DNA of 64,000 nt from Callorhinus ursinus (Eukaryota > Chordata > Mammalia > Carnivora > Otariidae). This document shows positions 11,385 to 23,336 of this stretch, one piece after another. The notes under the pieces were generated by a model that searched no databases, was not told where the DNA came from, and worked only from the letters and a program-made list of their open reading frames with translations. Each line of letters begins with the position of its first letter. Within the stretch, counting starts at the first letter, position 1. The stretch spans positions 23,168,896 to 23,232,895 of the forward strand of contig NW_020312827.1 in the NCBI RefSeq assembly GCF_003265705.1, given 5' to 3'. The position numbers were made by a program, and so were the translations under genes.

Positions 11385-11545
11385 CGGCACTTCAGTGCTT
11401 TCAGATATTCTTCCCACATGATTGCGTTTTCAAAGCCAACCTGTGAAGTAAGTAGGGTAAGGAGTACGCCCACTGCACAGAAGGTAAAATGGAGGCTCTG
11501 GTAACCCAGATGTCTTGTCTAAAGCCAAGCAGCCTTATTTGAAAG
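11385..11545 (-). mobile_element. MIR SINE fragment
   Basis: Antisense MIR pattern: 'cacttcagtgctttcagatattc', 'aacctgtgaagtaagtagg', 'cacagaaggtaaaatggaggctctggta'. It is diverged. Confidence 0.55.
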
Positions 11546-12524
11546 TTTAGAAATCCCCAGCAGCTCCAAACAGAGAGCTCTTCTGTGGCATCTTGGAACC
11601 GCTTCTCCCTCCACCTCGGCTTCCTACCTCATCTCAACCACCTGGGATTTATCCCTAGAGCCTCCTGCCCACACCTGAATCCTTCCCTCTCAGCCTAATC
11701 CTGACATCTGCTTGCTTGAACCTCCAGAATCCCACGGCCTCACAAATCTCCCCACCTAATCCTGCATTTGTCTGTCAATGTAATTTGTTTACCAAGGGAA
11801 GAGGAGGGAAATTTTTTTTTTTCCAAGATGAAACCTCTGCTGCAGCTTAGCTTGAGGTTTGTCTCTAAGGTTCAAGGAAGAGGCTCAGAAATCATAAAAC
11901 CAGAAGGGCGAAGGCTTTCAAGAAAGTGGTCATGCCCACAGAGAGCAATGAGAGAAAATATCCTGTGCGTGTGCCCCTAGGTGTGCATGACATACTTTAC
12001 CATAGTTCCCCCTAAATTACACATCCACGGGACATGCTCACATTAACCAGTCTGTCCCTGTCTCAGAATTATGGGAAAGGTAAAGGCCAACGCCAAGCAC
12101 TTTGGTAAGAAAGACAGTACGTGGTTCGGTTTCAAGAATATCTCACAGGGGCACAGGGGAGACGGATGGTTTGGCAGCCGCTAAGAACTTCAGGCCCATA
12201 AACCAGATTGCCTGAGAGAGCAAGTCAGTTATTTTCTCATTCATGGTTTCCAATGGCACCAACAAAGCTTGAGTCATCAGAGTCCCTAGAGAGAGATTTT
12301 CAGCCTGTGCACACATTTGTGCTCATTAATGTTGGATGGCCCTCGGCTATCTACACCAAACCTCGACATCCAAGCCCTCCCTCTCCAGGGCCACCCTTCA
12401 CTTTCTGCTCCTGGGTGCATATATCTGATCTACTCCCTTCACCCACTTCAAGGGAGCTGGGTCTTTTAAGAGAAGGAAATGCATGAACTCTCTTTTTCAA
12501 CCCATGTAAATGCAGGCTATTTCA
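11546..12524. other. Unclassified non-coding stretch
   Basis: This is modestly GC-richer sequence without a recognised repeat. Frames at 11768-11980 and 12208-12486 show no domains. Confidence 0.5.
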
Positions 12525-12700
12525 TCTCTCCTCTGTCTCTCCTTTGATCACTCCCTTTTCCTTTCCCTTTCCCCTTGCCCTCTCCTCCCTACCCCCCACT
12601 TCTTCCACTATTTTAATTTTCTTTCCTCTCCTTCCTTCACTGTCTCTCATCGTTCTTTCTTCTCTTGTCTTCTCTTGTCTTCCCTCCCTTCCTTCAACTG
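12525..12700 (+). repeat. Polypyrimidine (CT-rich) tract
   Basis: About 175 bases are almost entirely C and T on the plus strand, with degenerate TTCC/TCTT/CTTT units. Overlapping frames on both strands are compositional artefacts. Long polypurine/polypyrimidine mirror tracts can form triplex (H-) DNA. Confidence 0.85.
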
Positions 12701-12989
12701 ACATGGCAGTTTCCCCTCCACTTTGGACTCTTTCTGATCCTACCCCCATACCCCCTTTCTCCCTCCACAGATTGTTAGTAATGCAATACCAGCACAAGAT
12801 AAAAGTTTACAGAGCCCCAATTCCTTTTGCTCACCTTTGGATTTTTACTCTCTAAATTAATTTCTTGTGTCTCAGATGTTAAATTCCAACCAAATGCGAG
12901 CTTCTGGAGTCTCTAGAATGCAGGGCAGAGTTTCAGACCATGGGATCAACTGTTCTCTCTTTATTTTTCTTTAAAGCTGTATCTCACCC
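12701..12989. other. Unclassified short stretch
   Basis: No gene or recognised repeat. Confidence 0.5.
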
Positions 12990-13376
12990 TGTGTCACCCT
13001 GTGAATTGTATGTCCACCAAAATTCATACGTTGAAGCTTTCATCCCCAGTACCTCAGGGCCTTTAAAAGGTGATTAGGTTAAAATGAGGCCATTTAGGGT
13101 AGGCTCTAATCCAACATGACTGCTATCCTTACCAGAAGAGGAAATTTGGACGCACCAAGAAACAGCAGGGGAGTGCGGAGAGTAAGGGCCATGTGAGGAC
13201 ACTGTGAGAAGGAAGCCATCTGCAAGCCAAGGACAAAGGCCTCAGAAGAAACCCAGCCTGCTGACATCTGATCTTGGACTTCCAGGTTCCAGAACTGTGA
13301 GAAAATGATGTTCTATTATTTAAGTCACCCAGCCTGTGAGATTTGGTGGTGGCAGCGCTAGCAAACTGATACACTC
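12990..13376 (+). mobile_element. MLT1-type MaLR LTR
   Basis: The landmarks of an MLT1A-like LTR run in order: 'ccaccaaaattcatacgttgaag', 'ggcctttaaaaggtgattagg', 'agggccatgtgaggacactg', 'tgatcttggacttccagg', 'ccagaactgtgagaaa' and 'gctagcaaactgatacac'. It is a near-complete solo LTR. The minus-strand frame over it is accidental. Confidence 0.85.
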
Positions 13377-13760
13377 TGTGAAGTAAATAGGAGGTATGTG
13401 ATGTAAATATGGGTATTTACCTGTATTCTCTTGCATTTTGGAATTTGGACAAAAAACTACCTCACATCTATCAATTCGTTGTTCTCCAAGTTTAAGGATA
13501 AATCTTTTGTAAGGCAAAAAATGACAAAAATCTACCAAGACAAGTAAGCCCTTGACATCTTTCTTCCACTAGCATGGTCCAGAGATAAAGATAAAACTCC
13601 AAGGCACCCAGTGTTGTGAGCACCCAGGAAGCCTATCTTGGCCTGCCCAAGTTGGAATGACACAAGGATATTTGTATATCAAAGGAATTCTTCAGAGACA
13701 TTTGACACTGATTTAAATAATACTTCAAAACTGTCAACCAGATTCCTCCTATTTTAAAAA
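13377..13760. other. Unclassified short stretch
   Basis: No gene or recognised repeat. Confidence 0.5.
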
Positions 13761-13775
13761 AAAAAATCATTTGAG

Positions 13776-13959
13776 GGACGCCTGGTGGCTCAGTGGGTTA
13801 AGTCTCTGCCTTCAACTCAGGTCATGATCCCAGGATCCTGGGATCAAATCCCACGTCGGACTCCCTGCTCAGCGGGGAGTCTGCTTCTCCCTCTGCCGGC
13901 CGCTCCCCTGTTTGTGTTCTCTCTATGTCTCTGACAAATAAATAAATAAAATATTTAAA
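13776..13959 (+). mobile_element. CAN-SINE
   Basis: A complete element with a tRNA-like head ('cgcctggtggctcagtgggtt'), a central 'gctcagcggggagtctgctt', and an 'aataaataaaatatt' end plus A tail. It is flanked by a 15-bp duplication, 13761-13775 and 13960-13974, ending 'atcatttgag'. One base is deleted in the usual 'cctgggtgg' head. Confidence 0.95.
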
Positions 13960-13974
13960 AAAAAATCATTTGAG

Positions 13975-15585
13975 AAGCCAAACAACAGAAATTTTTAAAC
14001 GTGAGTGAGAGAAAAAAATCTACATCATAAGTACAAAGCCAGGTAGTATCAAGTACATTCAGAAGGTGCCAGACCATGGAAGTGACCAGAAAAGGAAAAT
14101 TACTAAAACTCAACTTATAGGGACCTACAGACTTCAGTTTGCTCTTAGGCACCTACAGAAATTAGCTTATAGATTCTTGTGAGTCCCAGACAAACTTTAA
14201 ATTCTTTTGGAAGCCCCTTCACTATATAGTCTTGAGGTTTGCATACAGCGGTCCTTCTATTAGTTGGTTAATAGAAACAATCTGAATGGTCCATGAATGG
14301 CTCTTCTTTTGACTATAACCAAAACCCCTACCATTTTTATGACTTTCCTTGTGCCCAGATAAATCATGAATGCAGGTGATTATAGGCCCTGACATTACCC
14401 TGTGGTAGACAAGACCACAAAACTCACACACATAGATGCCACGTAGAGTTTATGTGGTATAGCTAACTGTAACAAGCTGGGGAAGAAAAGGAAAAAAAAA
14501 AAAAAACGCAGACATGGGGATGTCATTTGTGAGCCTATTTTTTCTTTCTTTCTTAAACCTATTCTCTTAGCAGATAAGCCCAGACTCTGAGCAACATCAT
14601 TTCCACCATGTCGGAAGGGCAGAGGGAGGCCATCAGAAGGCTTCCCAAATCTACATCACACAAATGGACTCTGTCTGGCTCTAGATGAGCCACTGTCCTC
14701 AGGTAGAAGTACCTCTACACTTGTCCCCTACATCAACAGATCGAAGGAAAGGCGAAGGCAGAGACTGAATGGGACAGAGTGTACACCTGTTCATTCGACA
14801 GGTTGGTCTCTTAAGAAGCAGCTCACAGATCTCAAGGGAAGAGGAGGCAGCTCTTGTTGACACAACACCCTTAAGAAGGGCTCACACAATGGCTCACACA
14901 CTAGTGAGCCATTCCAGAGCATTCACCATCTACCTCCCAACTTGGACTTGAAGGAACAGGGACAAGGAAGGCCCAGAGAGAACATTGACCCAGGCTGACC
15001 TTCCAAATGACCTCTCAAGACGTTAGCCTTTAAAATTAATTTTATTTTGGCAATGTTAACATTCAAAAAAGGAGTAAGAAGCACCACAAGCCTATTACTG
15101 CCCAGCTTCAACAATTACCATCAACATGGTTTCATCTAACTCTTTTTAAGAAAATACTGAACGTGATAAAATTCAGTCTTTTGGTATGACTTCCAGATCA
15201 GTCTGCATATAGAGCCACCACTAATGAGAATTCAAAGAGATGTAAGATGTCAACAAATGACTCTAAAGTGGAGTTCCATTCCTGGGCCACCTGCCTATAG
15301 TGTACTGTGAATTAATATCATCTCTAAATTCAGTGATTCATATTTTGTGACCATACTGCATTTGGTTTTCGTGTTAACAGCAAATAATTTCTTAAATGTT
15401 AACATTTGAAGGTTATTGTAACTATGTTTTTGCATCTTTTGATTTTACCAATGTGCCAGGAACTTTAAAGCAGAGAAGAGAAAGGAAAAAAGAAAAGATA
15501 CAAAAAGGAAAAAGAGATCAGGGGCTCTCTGAACCTCTGAAACTTCCTGTCCCCAAAGAAAAATTTGCTATGAATTAAATTCAGT
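13975..15585. other. Unclassified stretch, possible old L1 fragment
   Basis: No gene. The part near 15020-15200 ('cccagcttcaacaattaccatcaacatggtttcatct') resembles an old L1M-type 3' region, but this is from memory and weak. An A-rich run lies at 14490-14505. Confidence 0.4.
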
Positions 15586-15668
15586 GAAATGATACTGATA
15601 ACAGCAACAATTTGTTGAGTGTTCACTATATGTCCAGCATTATGTAAAAGCATTTCAAAAGACATAAA
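15586..15668 (-). mobile_element. MIR/L2-type fragment
   Basis: The segment 'tttgttgagtgttcactatatgtccagcattatg' followed by 'aaagcatttc' reads as the antisense end of an ancient MIR or L2. Confidence 0.45.
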
Positions 15669-17112
15669 GCCCGAGGAATAAATGGAAAAGGAGAGAGGGG
15701 TGGAGATTACTGTCAGTCCAAAGGTAGCAACTTATTTTGAGAAACTAATCCCTTCCCTTTCCTCCAGTTAGCTTACTGCCTTCTTAAATCATTTTGCAGT
15801 TCCCTCAATCAGGGGACACACAATTCCTTCTTTTTGGGTGTGGTTTCATTCATCTAATAAAGAGACGTGGAGTTCTTTCATTTACATCCTAAAAGTATAC
15901 TGGGTATCTTATATATACAGTCACCAGTTGGCCCTGTCTCTCCTGAAGGCAGAGCTCCCTTTGGGGAAACTCAGGCTGTAACACTGTAGCCCTGGAGACT
16001 TCACGGTGGAGGAGGGTTGGCCCAGAGTACAAAGGATGAGGTAACGAAAGAGTTAATGCATTTTAGGGGTGGCTGAGTCCATCTCAAAACAATAGCTGGT
16101 ACAATTCATTTTCTATACCATCCCATTTCTTCTGCACTAATTCACAGTCATTATCATGTCCAGACAAGCACCCCATGCTTCATTTACTGACATTAATTAA
16201 TTCCTACCCCTTCCTTTTTATCTTATTTTAAAAGAGTGAGGGGGGAAATATCCCATTCTCCTAGGGAAAGAATACAGGTTTAATAGTGATGGGCAGCTGG
16301 CTTTCTCTAATGCAGATGAGAAAAGAGAAGAACACGCCAGCTCACTGCAGAGCTCTCCCCGACCATGGCCGTGGCTACACCTTTCACCTCCTGTCACTAC
16401 CCTCAACGTACACCCCCACTCCCAGCCTCTTCCCATCTTCAAGCTCAATGTTCTGATACCACCTCTTTACATGCACTGAATTACAAAGAACAGTGATGGG
16501 AGAGAATGGCCAACCTTGGACACGCGTCCCGCACGAAAGGAAGATACCCAGTCATAAACAAGAAGCACAATTCACATTTTCCAGCTCAGCCACTGAAACC
16601 CACAGCTTCACCACACAGACTAATGACTCCAACTGGAGTTGGACATCCCCAGATGTCCTGCCCACCTCTCAAATGGGTAGGCCAAAGGGCTAAAGAGGTG
16701 AGTTAAACTGAAGCATATAACTGTTCCTATTAGAAACACTCTTCTGTGAATGTGTGTGTTTTCCCCTGTCATTTGCCTCCATAACTGAATTATAGAATTC
16801 CCCCATCTATATTATTTATTATTATCTATTAGTAAACTCTGTGACTGGATAATAATGTATTATCCAGCAGCTGTATTAACACTCTGCATTCCTGGCATTC
16901 TACCTGTATTAATAATTCTGCCTAGTGAATCCAAATAGAAATGTATCTCCATGATGGGTTTTTTGGCAGGGAGGGAGGGAGAATTGTCAAAGAATATGCC
17001 TTGGTTCATATAAAGAATGACTTGGCCTCTCCTCAAAAGGAGGCTTACACTGGAAAATCCACCTGGTGCAGGAAGATCCACATAATACAAATCATGAGCT
17101 AAAATTGCCATA
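15669..17112. other. Unclassified non-coding stretch
   Basis: No gene or confident repeat. Overlapping frames at 16493-16706 in two plus frames and the minus frame 16860-17111 show no domains. Confidence 0.5.
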
Positions 17113-17228
17113 ATTTAGTTCATATCCTTGGCAAGCCATACTTGTCTGGACCCTGATTTCCCCATTTACAAAATGAAACTGTTGGGTGAGATGAACTCTG
17201 GCATCCCTTTTAAAAGCTCTAGAGTTCT
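17113..17228 (+). mobile_element. MIR-like SINE fragment
   Basis: The segment 'ccctgatttccccatttacaaaatgaaactgttgggtgagatgaactctggcatccc' has the layout of a MIR-class core ('cagtttccccatctgtaaaatg'). The subfamily is uncertain. Confidence 0.5.
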
Positions 17229-18374
17229 GCCTATCTAGAGTTTAGCCAATGAGTTCTACATTTCCCTCTCTCATCTGGAATTTCTCAAGTGAACATGGAA
17301 CATTCTGAGTTCTACTTCTGCCTGAATTTTCTTACTTTGTCCATACCATTGGAAAAGGGGGAAAACAAAACTTAGGTTGTCTCTCATCCATATAGCATGG
17401 ATCAGAATCTCCCTTTGTATGAATTAAATACCTTGGTAAAATTTTTTAAAAGATATAACGAAGAGTCATGTTCTTGGAAAAGAGAGAACACCGTTTAAAT
17501 AGCAAAGATTATTATGAGTTGATTTGTTGGCTTCTCTCTTGGATGTACCAACAACTTCCAGTTGGCAGAAAGCTCTAGCTCATCCTTTCCATAGCTGTTA
17601 ATGCTCCATGATGACGGCAGTAAGAAAATCTCAGTTGTGACATGAAACCAGCTACTAGACACATGAAATATGGAGGAATTTAGGAGAGTCACTAATTCAT
17701 TCCCAACAAGTTAGGTAGTAGGTTCACTGTCAATGTAACTTTCCTCCTAAAGATTCAGGGGTTCTAGATGCATTTGGTTCTTTTGCTTAAGCCAAAGTCT
17801 GGATGTGGTCATTTTTATGATTACTAGTTCACTGTATTTTAGTGAGCTCACTTTTCCTAGGATCACTGGAAATAGTCCTTAACACAGGGATTGGGAGATA
17901 GAATTTAGCACATTAAGAACTTAAAAAAATAAACTTATGGGGAAGGAGAAGGTTCTAAGAGGCTAGGGGTGGAGGGAGATGGATAATAAGACACATCAAA
18001 GAGGGACGAAGAACCAGAATGACCTAAAATAAGGAGAGTATGGTAACATCTAAATTGGAATACATTATAGATTAGTAACCAATGCAAAGCACCAGAAATG
18101 ACATTAAAAGGAGTGAAGGGGCAATGCTGACTAATTATGAAATCTGCCACTCTAACGCTTGCCTCTTGAAATAGTTAAGAAGCTTCATTCAAATTATCTC
18201 AAAGTTATTCACAGGAATAGATCCAGAAGATCACTATTTTGTTGTCATATTATCTATTATTTTTGTCAAAATAGAACAAGTCTAACAATATGACCAATCA
18301 AATCAGTAAGGTCTACAGTCCTTGTTGAAGCATATGGGACACATACTAAAGAATATAACAGAGTTTTGAATCAG
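17229..18374. other. Unclassified non-coding stretch
   Basis: No gene. The purine-rich part 17935-18130 could be an antisense L2 remnant, but I cannot show it. Confidence 0.45.
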
Positions 18375-18630
18375 TCCATTAGGCAATCCACTGACACGTG
18401 TTTATGGAGGGCTTACAGTGTGCCTTGAGAGCAATTCAAGGGGCATGGAAGAGAGGGGAAAGATCTAGCCCCAGCTATTTCACTCTCTCCCTTTGTGAAT
18501 TCAAACAAAACATACAATCTAGTTTGACAATATTTATTAAGCCTCTGTTATGAGATAGCCATAGCCCCAGGTAAGCAGGAAAGCTAAGAACTAGCAAGGC
18601 TAACTCTCTGCCTCAATCAGACAGATAAGG
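18375..18630 (-). mobile_element. Two short L2 3' fragments
   Basis: The segments 'cgtgtttatggagggcttacagtgtgcc' (about 18395) and 'acaatatttattaagcctctgttatgag' (about 18526) both resemble the antisense 3' end of L2. They may be two copies or one broken copy. Confidence 0.45.
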
Positions 18631-18689
18631 GGAATAATAAGCAACTATATAAATAATGCTTACACAAAGCATAGACAATAACTTTGAAT

Positions 18690-18760
18690 AGCCTCGGTTT
18701 CCTGATTTATAAATTGGAAACAACACCAATTAGCAAGAGTATACCAGCTATTTAAACTTG
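18690..18760 (+). mobile_element. MIR core fragment
   Basis: 'gcctcggtttcctgatttataaattgg' is a recognisable but diverged MIR core. Little flanking sequence aligns. Confidence 0.45.
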
Positions 18761-19960
18761 GGAGTCTGGGACAAGACATAGCAGTCCACTGATAAAAATA
18801 CAGCCAAAGTTTTGCATTTGTGGGAGATGGGATGAGTTCTTTGGTCAAAACTCAATGTTTTGTATAAGGATTTTATAGTATGTAGTTTCTCTGTTTCACA
18901 GGGCTTACCTTTGGTTGAATCCTTGATATAACTTGTTTACATAGATAATATATCTTACTCAAGTGATTCAGGTTCTGGGGAAATAAAGGGTGCGGGAGAT
19001 ACCTTAAGAAGTTAAAGAGAAGCTCAAGAAGCAAATATTTCCTCAAAGAATGCTATAATCTAAAAGTAAGAGTCAGTTCAGAGGTGGGATGAGCAAAAAA
19101 TATCAGAGGTCTCTGAAGGCCCTAGGAAGAAATCCCTTTCCTGTTGGTGCCAGGAATCCAAACTGAACATTCCTACATTTTTCTCCATAGAAAAGTCTCC
19201 AGTATTACTATGAAGACAAACACCTTGAAGGCTACTTTCTCTGTGTGACTCATTTTCTTGTACTCAAATTGTCTCTTCTCTAGTATTTTCCTCACTCTTT
19301 CTCTTTATCTACCTTAAAGCTGATCACTCCAGTTAATTCTCATATGACATCTCTTGGTGCTCTTTTTCCTTTGTGTGGGGTGTGTGGGGGGTGTCTGTGT
19401 GTGCACATACTTTGTTTATTTACAAAATAGCTCTCTTAGTCTTTGGGAATCCCTCTTCCTACCCACCCCCCAGTAGGGACCTACGTGGAGCTTGTCTGTG
19501 TCCACCCTCTGCTTTTTGTCCTGGTTCAGATGCAGCAATCCACTTCAGCACTTGCTTCAAGAAGGAAAGCAAAAAACACAAAGATAGATCAGTTTTAACT
19601 AAGTTCTAAATCTCTTATTACAGGTTATGGGCAACCCAGGGTGAAAGAGGAAACGTATAAAGAATGCAAATTACTTCTCTTCTCTGTGAAATTCAAAACA
19701 CATTGCAGTTATCCATCTTGATGGTCAAAACCCTCAGACTTTTGCCTGGGCTCTACCGGCTGGTGGATTTCCATGATAACAGATGAACCAACCCCAAAAG
19801 ATCTTACTGCCACACCTCTATCATCACCAGAATCAAGAAAAATTCCTCCTCTAGCAGGTCTTTCCTTCCTTCTGACTGGGAAATAATTCTTCAGTGAAAG
19901 CTAACATTTTGCAGGTGGGGGTGAAGGAAGTCTGAAACATGAAAGAAAAAGAAATAATCT
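18761..19960. other. Unclassified non-coding stretch
   Basis: No gene. A short GT/GGGGTGT-rich tract lies at 19375-19405. The frame 19373-19609 starts in that tract and has no domain. Confidence 0.5.
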
Positions 19961-20152
19961 GGGGTGCCTGGGTGGCTCAGTCATTAAGTGTCTGCCTTCG
20001 GCTCAGGTCATGATCCCAGGGTCCTGGGATTGAGCCCCTCATCAGGTTCCCTGCTCTGCGGGAAGCCTGCTTCTCCCTCTCCCACTCCCCCTGCTTGTGT
20101 TCCCTCCCTTGCTGTGTCTCTCTCTGTCAAGTAAATAAATAAAATCTTAAAA
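19961..20152 (+). mobile_element. CAN-SINE
   Basis: A complete element: 'ggggtgcctgggtggctcag' head, 'ctctgcgggaagcctgcttc' body and 'aagtaaataaataaaatctt' end. The tail has grown into a (GAAA)n tract. Imperfect flanking duplications of the type 'aaagaaataatct' and 'aaagaaagaatcct' are visible. Confidence 0.93.
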
Positions 20153-21490
20153 AAAAGAAAGAAAGAAAGAATCCTATCATATCCACTATAATCTAAAACA
20201 GTTGAGAAGTATTTGATAAAAGTGGCTAACCATACTGTAAGTCAGCTAAGATGCATTTTGCACAGACTATCATTCACTAACAAAATGTTGATCGTTGTAT
20301 AATTTTTCTGCCAAGCCTGCCTCTCTCTCACCTATGAACCCTGAGTTTTGGGGAAAGATCATTTTATCAGTTCGATTTATCCTATACTCATATACCAAAA
20401 TGTCATGGTAGACTTGTATAGGTTTTTCTTCTGGCCTACTTACCTCCTGCCATTATCACCCATCCCTGGGGAGAAAACCATAGATTGACAAAGTCTCCAG
20501 TGACCTTCCCTTCTCACCCACTAAAAGGGGCAGAAAGAGAAATCACAGAGGAAAAACAGCCTAGAGTGAAGACAGAACATGGACTAGTGGGGGGAAGGGT
20601 GGGTAAGAGAACAGAGAAAATAAGGAAAAAGAGAAAGAAAAATACACTGGCCCAGACAGGGAGAGAAAGGGAAAGAAAATCCAGCTGAATACAGACTTGA
20701 CTGGGACCTCATCTTAACCGTGTGTCTCCTCCATTTCCTCTGTGAAAGTAGGAATAGTATAGGGATGAGATGAAAAAGCAAAGCTACACAATGTCTAAAT
20801 GACAGAGAAAGAGACAGGGGAGGGAATATTATTAACTAAAAAAATACATCCTGAGCATTAACATTTTAAATGACACTTAAACATAACTCTTAGGACACTG
20901 ACTTGCATAAAGTGAACACAAAGTATTCATTATATAGCAAATTCTTTATCAACAGCTCTGGTCAATTATGAAAACAATTTTTTCCCTCATTGACTACGTC
21001 TTAAAATGAGTTTCCTAGACCCATTGTATCAGAAGTACCTTATTTCATTAGAGATTCCTAGTTGCCACCCAGGATTAAGACTCTGGAGCTGTGACTTGGT
21101 AACTGAATTTATAACAAGTACTCTTGGTAATTCTAATATCCTCTAAAATTTGAAAGATGCTCCTCAAACCTTTATACTATCTGTGACTGAGTGTGATTAC
21201 CTAACTATGTTGAATTTGCAAAGCATGCTTTTAAAAGTTACTTTTAAAAATGAGACATCTCACATACAACTAGGATTGTTGCCACTACCCGAGCAGATGG
21301 GTCTGTTATTGTACCATAAGTCCCCTAATAAAGGCTTTTCCCCCAAGTTTAATCTGTTAATACCTCAGAGTATCTAATACAATCTATACAGTTGTTTCCA
21401 TAAAAATTGCCTAAAATAATTATAAAAATCCTTATATACTCCCACATTTAATTTATATAAAAGTAATATCTGGAGCAAGATACAAAAGAA
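20153..21490. other. Unclassified stretch with purine-rich part
   Basis: No gene. The part 20535-20690 is purine-rich on the plus strand, which creates accidental long frames. The rest is AT-rich sequence without a recognised repeat. Confidence 0.5.
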
Positions 21491-21548
21491 ACAAAACTAT
21501 TAAGCTGCAGAGTAGTTCACAAGTTCACAAAACTATTAAGCTGCAGAG
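21491..21548 (+). repeat. Short tandem duplication, 36-bp period
   Basis: A perfect 22-base copy ('acaaaactattaagctgcag' plus 'ag') occurs at 21491-21512 and again at 21527-21548. 'gttcaca' is repeated at the junction. The lack of differences points to a recent replication-slippage duplication. Confidence 0.95.
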
Positions 21549-21584
21549 CTGATTGAGTCCAAAATAAAACCCTGGAGATCTCAC

Positions 21585-21720
21585 TTAAAACAGCAGATTC
21601 TTGGGCATTCTAATTCAGGGGGTCAGGGAGGTGCTCAGAATCTGTATGTTAACATGTTTAAGAGCCAAACTTTAGGAAATACTTAGTACAACCTGGGCCA
21701 GTTTGACTTCAATAGTTTAA
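21585..21720 (+). mobile_element. MER5-like fragment
   Basis: 'cagattcttgggcattctaattcagggggtcagggaggtgctcagaatctgtatgttaac' resembles the central part of a MER5A-type hAT-Charlie MITE. Neither terminal inverted repeat is clear. Confidence 0.4.
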
Positions 21721-21721
21721 A

Positions 21722-21898
21722 TCAGTATTTCAAAGTGTAGTCCCCAGACCAGCTACAATAGCATCACCTGAGGATATTTTAAAAATACAAATTCTTGGGT
21801 CCCATCACAGATCTAATGAATCAGAAACTCTGGAGGGGGGATCCAGTAGTCTGTAGTTTAACAAGCTGTCCAAGTACAATTCATTTACATCAGCACTT
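21722..21898 (+). mobile_element. MER5A-like hAT-Charlie MITE
   Basis: The element starts 'cagtatttcaaagtgtagtccccagacc'. It has 'atcacctgaggatattttaaaaatacaaattcttgggtccc' and 'ctaatgaatcagaaactctgg', and ends near 'tttacatcagcactt'. It is a non-autonomous DNA transposon with no coding capacity. Confidence 0.75.
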
Positions 21899-21902
21899 AG
21901 AG

Positions 21903-22074
21903 TGGTGGTTCTCAACTTTAGAATGACCTGGGGAGCTTTAGAAAATCCAGTGCCCACACCAGTTTTTCAGACCAACTATATCTCTTAGTGTGGAGGGGGG
22001 GATGGACATCAGTAATTTTTAAACGTCTCCAGGTGATCCTAATGTGTAGCCATGGTTGAAAACCACTGATTTAG
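21903..22074 (+). mobile_element. MER5-like hAT-Charlie MITE
   Basis: Terminal inverted repeats are clear: 'agtggtggttctcaacttt' at the start and 'ggttgaaaaccactg' at the end. Inside are 'gacctggggagctttagaaaatcc' and 'tctccaggtgatcctaatgtgtagcc'. It lies directly downstream of another MER5 copy in the same orientation. Confidence 0.85.
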
Positions 22075-22784
22075 AGCAATACCACTTTTTTCACTCATAA
22101 AACACGGGGGATAGCCACACCCATTGTAACACACTGCTGTGTCATCAAAAAATTATTTACTGTTCTTTTGGTTTTTCTAAGATCATTCACATCAACCTTG
22201 TGGATGTTGGTGGTATGACAACATTCAGATCTCTGCATAGAGTTTGAGAGAGGAGGGAAAAGAGAGGTGCATCTAATTTGTTGTTAGATCAAGTTACTTA
22301 CCTGAAATGATTTGAAAGTGGAAAAGGGCTGAGTTTTGAAAATGTTTTTTCAGCTATAAGCACCCTACCTCTAGATGAGAAACACACATAATGGAGCAGG
22401 GAAAGCTACCCTAGGTCTTCTTTTTCCAATCTGCCAGCAACCCCATGATTATTTCCTCCATCAACCTGGGTGAGTGGGCTGGGAGTCACTTAACCTTCCT
22501 TTAAATTGCCCCATTTGTGTCAAGGTTATTTTGTACAAAATGATAAGTATTACCCATTAATTCTTTTCTGCACCTCCTACATTTTTCCACAGGCCTAGGC
22601 TCTTAGAAAGGCTTTCTCTTTCTTCCTTCTAACTCCTTTTAAAAAGACCTTTAAAACATAGCTACCCTGTGGGTTTGACATGCTTTTCCATTCTCTGATC
22701 TCTGAGCCAACAGACAGCTAATTATTATTAAAATAAAAATGAGTTATTATCATTACCCTAAAAAGAAAATGATGCTGAATCTTA
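22075..22784. other. Unclassified non-coding stretch
   Basis: No gene or confident repeat. Confidence 0.5.
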
Positions 22785-23105
22785 TATCTCCCTCCAGGTC
22801 CAATTAAACACCTCCTCTTCCACGAAGCATTCCATGTCAGCCCCTCACAATATTAATAACATTCCTTTCTGTCAATTCCTATAATTATTTGTGTCTCTGC
22901 AATGCACTATCTAGTGCTTAAGTGTAGACTGGGATGTACTGTTTTTAAATAGTTGTGTAATATAAAGCCATTTATTTTCTTCCAACTCACTGGTAAACTT
23001 CCCGAGGGAAGACACCATACCTTTTAGTTCTTTTATATCCCTCACATCCACAGCACAATTCTCGGCAAAAAAAGCACAGAACAGAAATTCAATAAATATT
23101 TGACT
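22785..23105 (+). mobile_element. LINE L2, 3' end
   Basis: The order is that of L2: 'caattaaacacctcctcttcc', 'gaagcattccatgtcagcccc', 'ctggtaaacttcccgaggga' and the end 'cagaaattcaataaatatttgac'. It is heavily diverged. Confidence 0.7.
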
Positions 23106-23267
23106 ATCCTTACACCTCTTTTATAGAACATCAAAAACATTAACCGTTATTCTAGCTTCTCAGATACATTCTCCAAGTGAGAAAGCAAAACTAAGTTTAG
23201 CAGTCTGTCTCTAATTTCAATAAGTAAGTTGAGCTTAGTTCTCACAGATCAGATAGCATATTGGCTC

Positions 23268-23270
<3 letters not shown>

Positions 23271-23332
<62 letters not shown>
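23271..23332 (+). repeat. (GT)31 microsatellite
   Basis: 31 uninterrupted GT units (62 bp). Perfect dinucleotide arrays of this length are usually polymorphic, and GT arrays can adopt Z-DNA. Confidence 0.99.
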
Positions 23333-23336
<4 letters not shown>

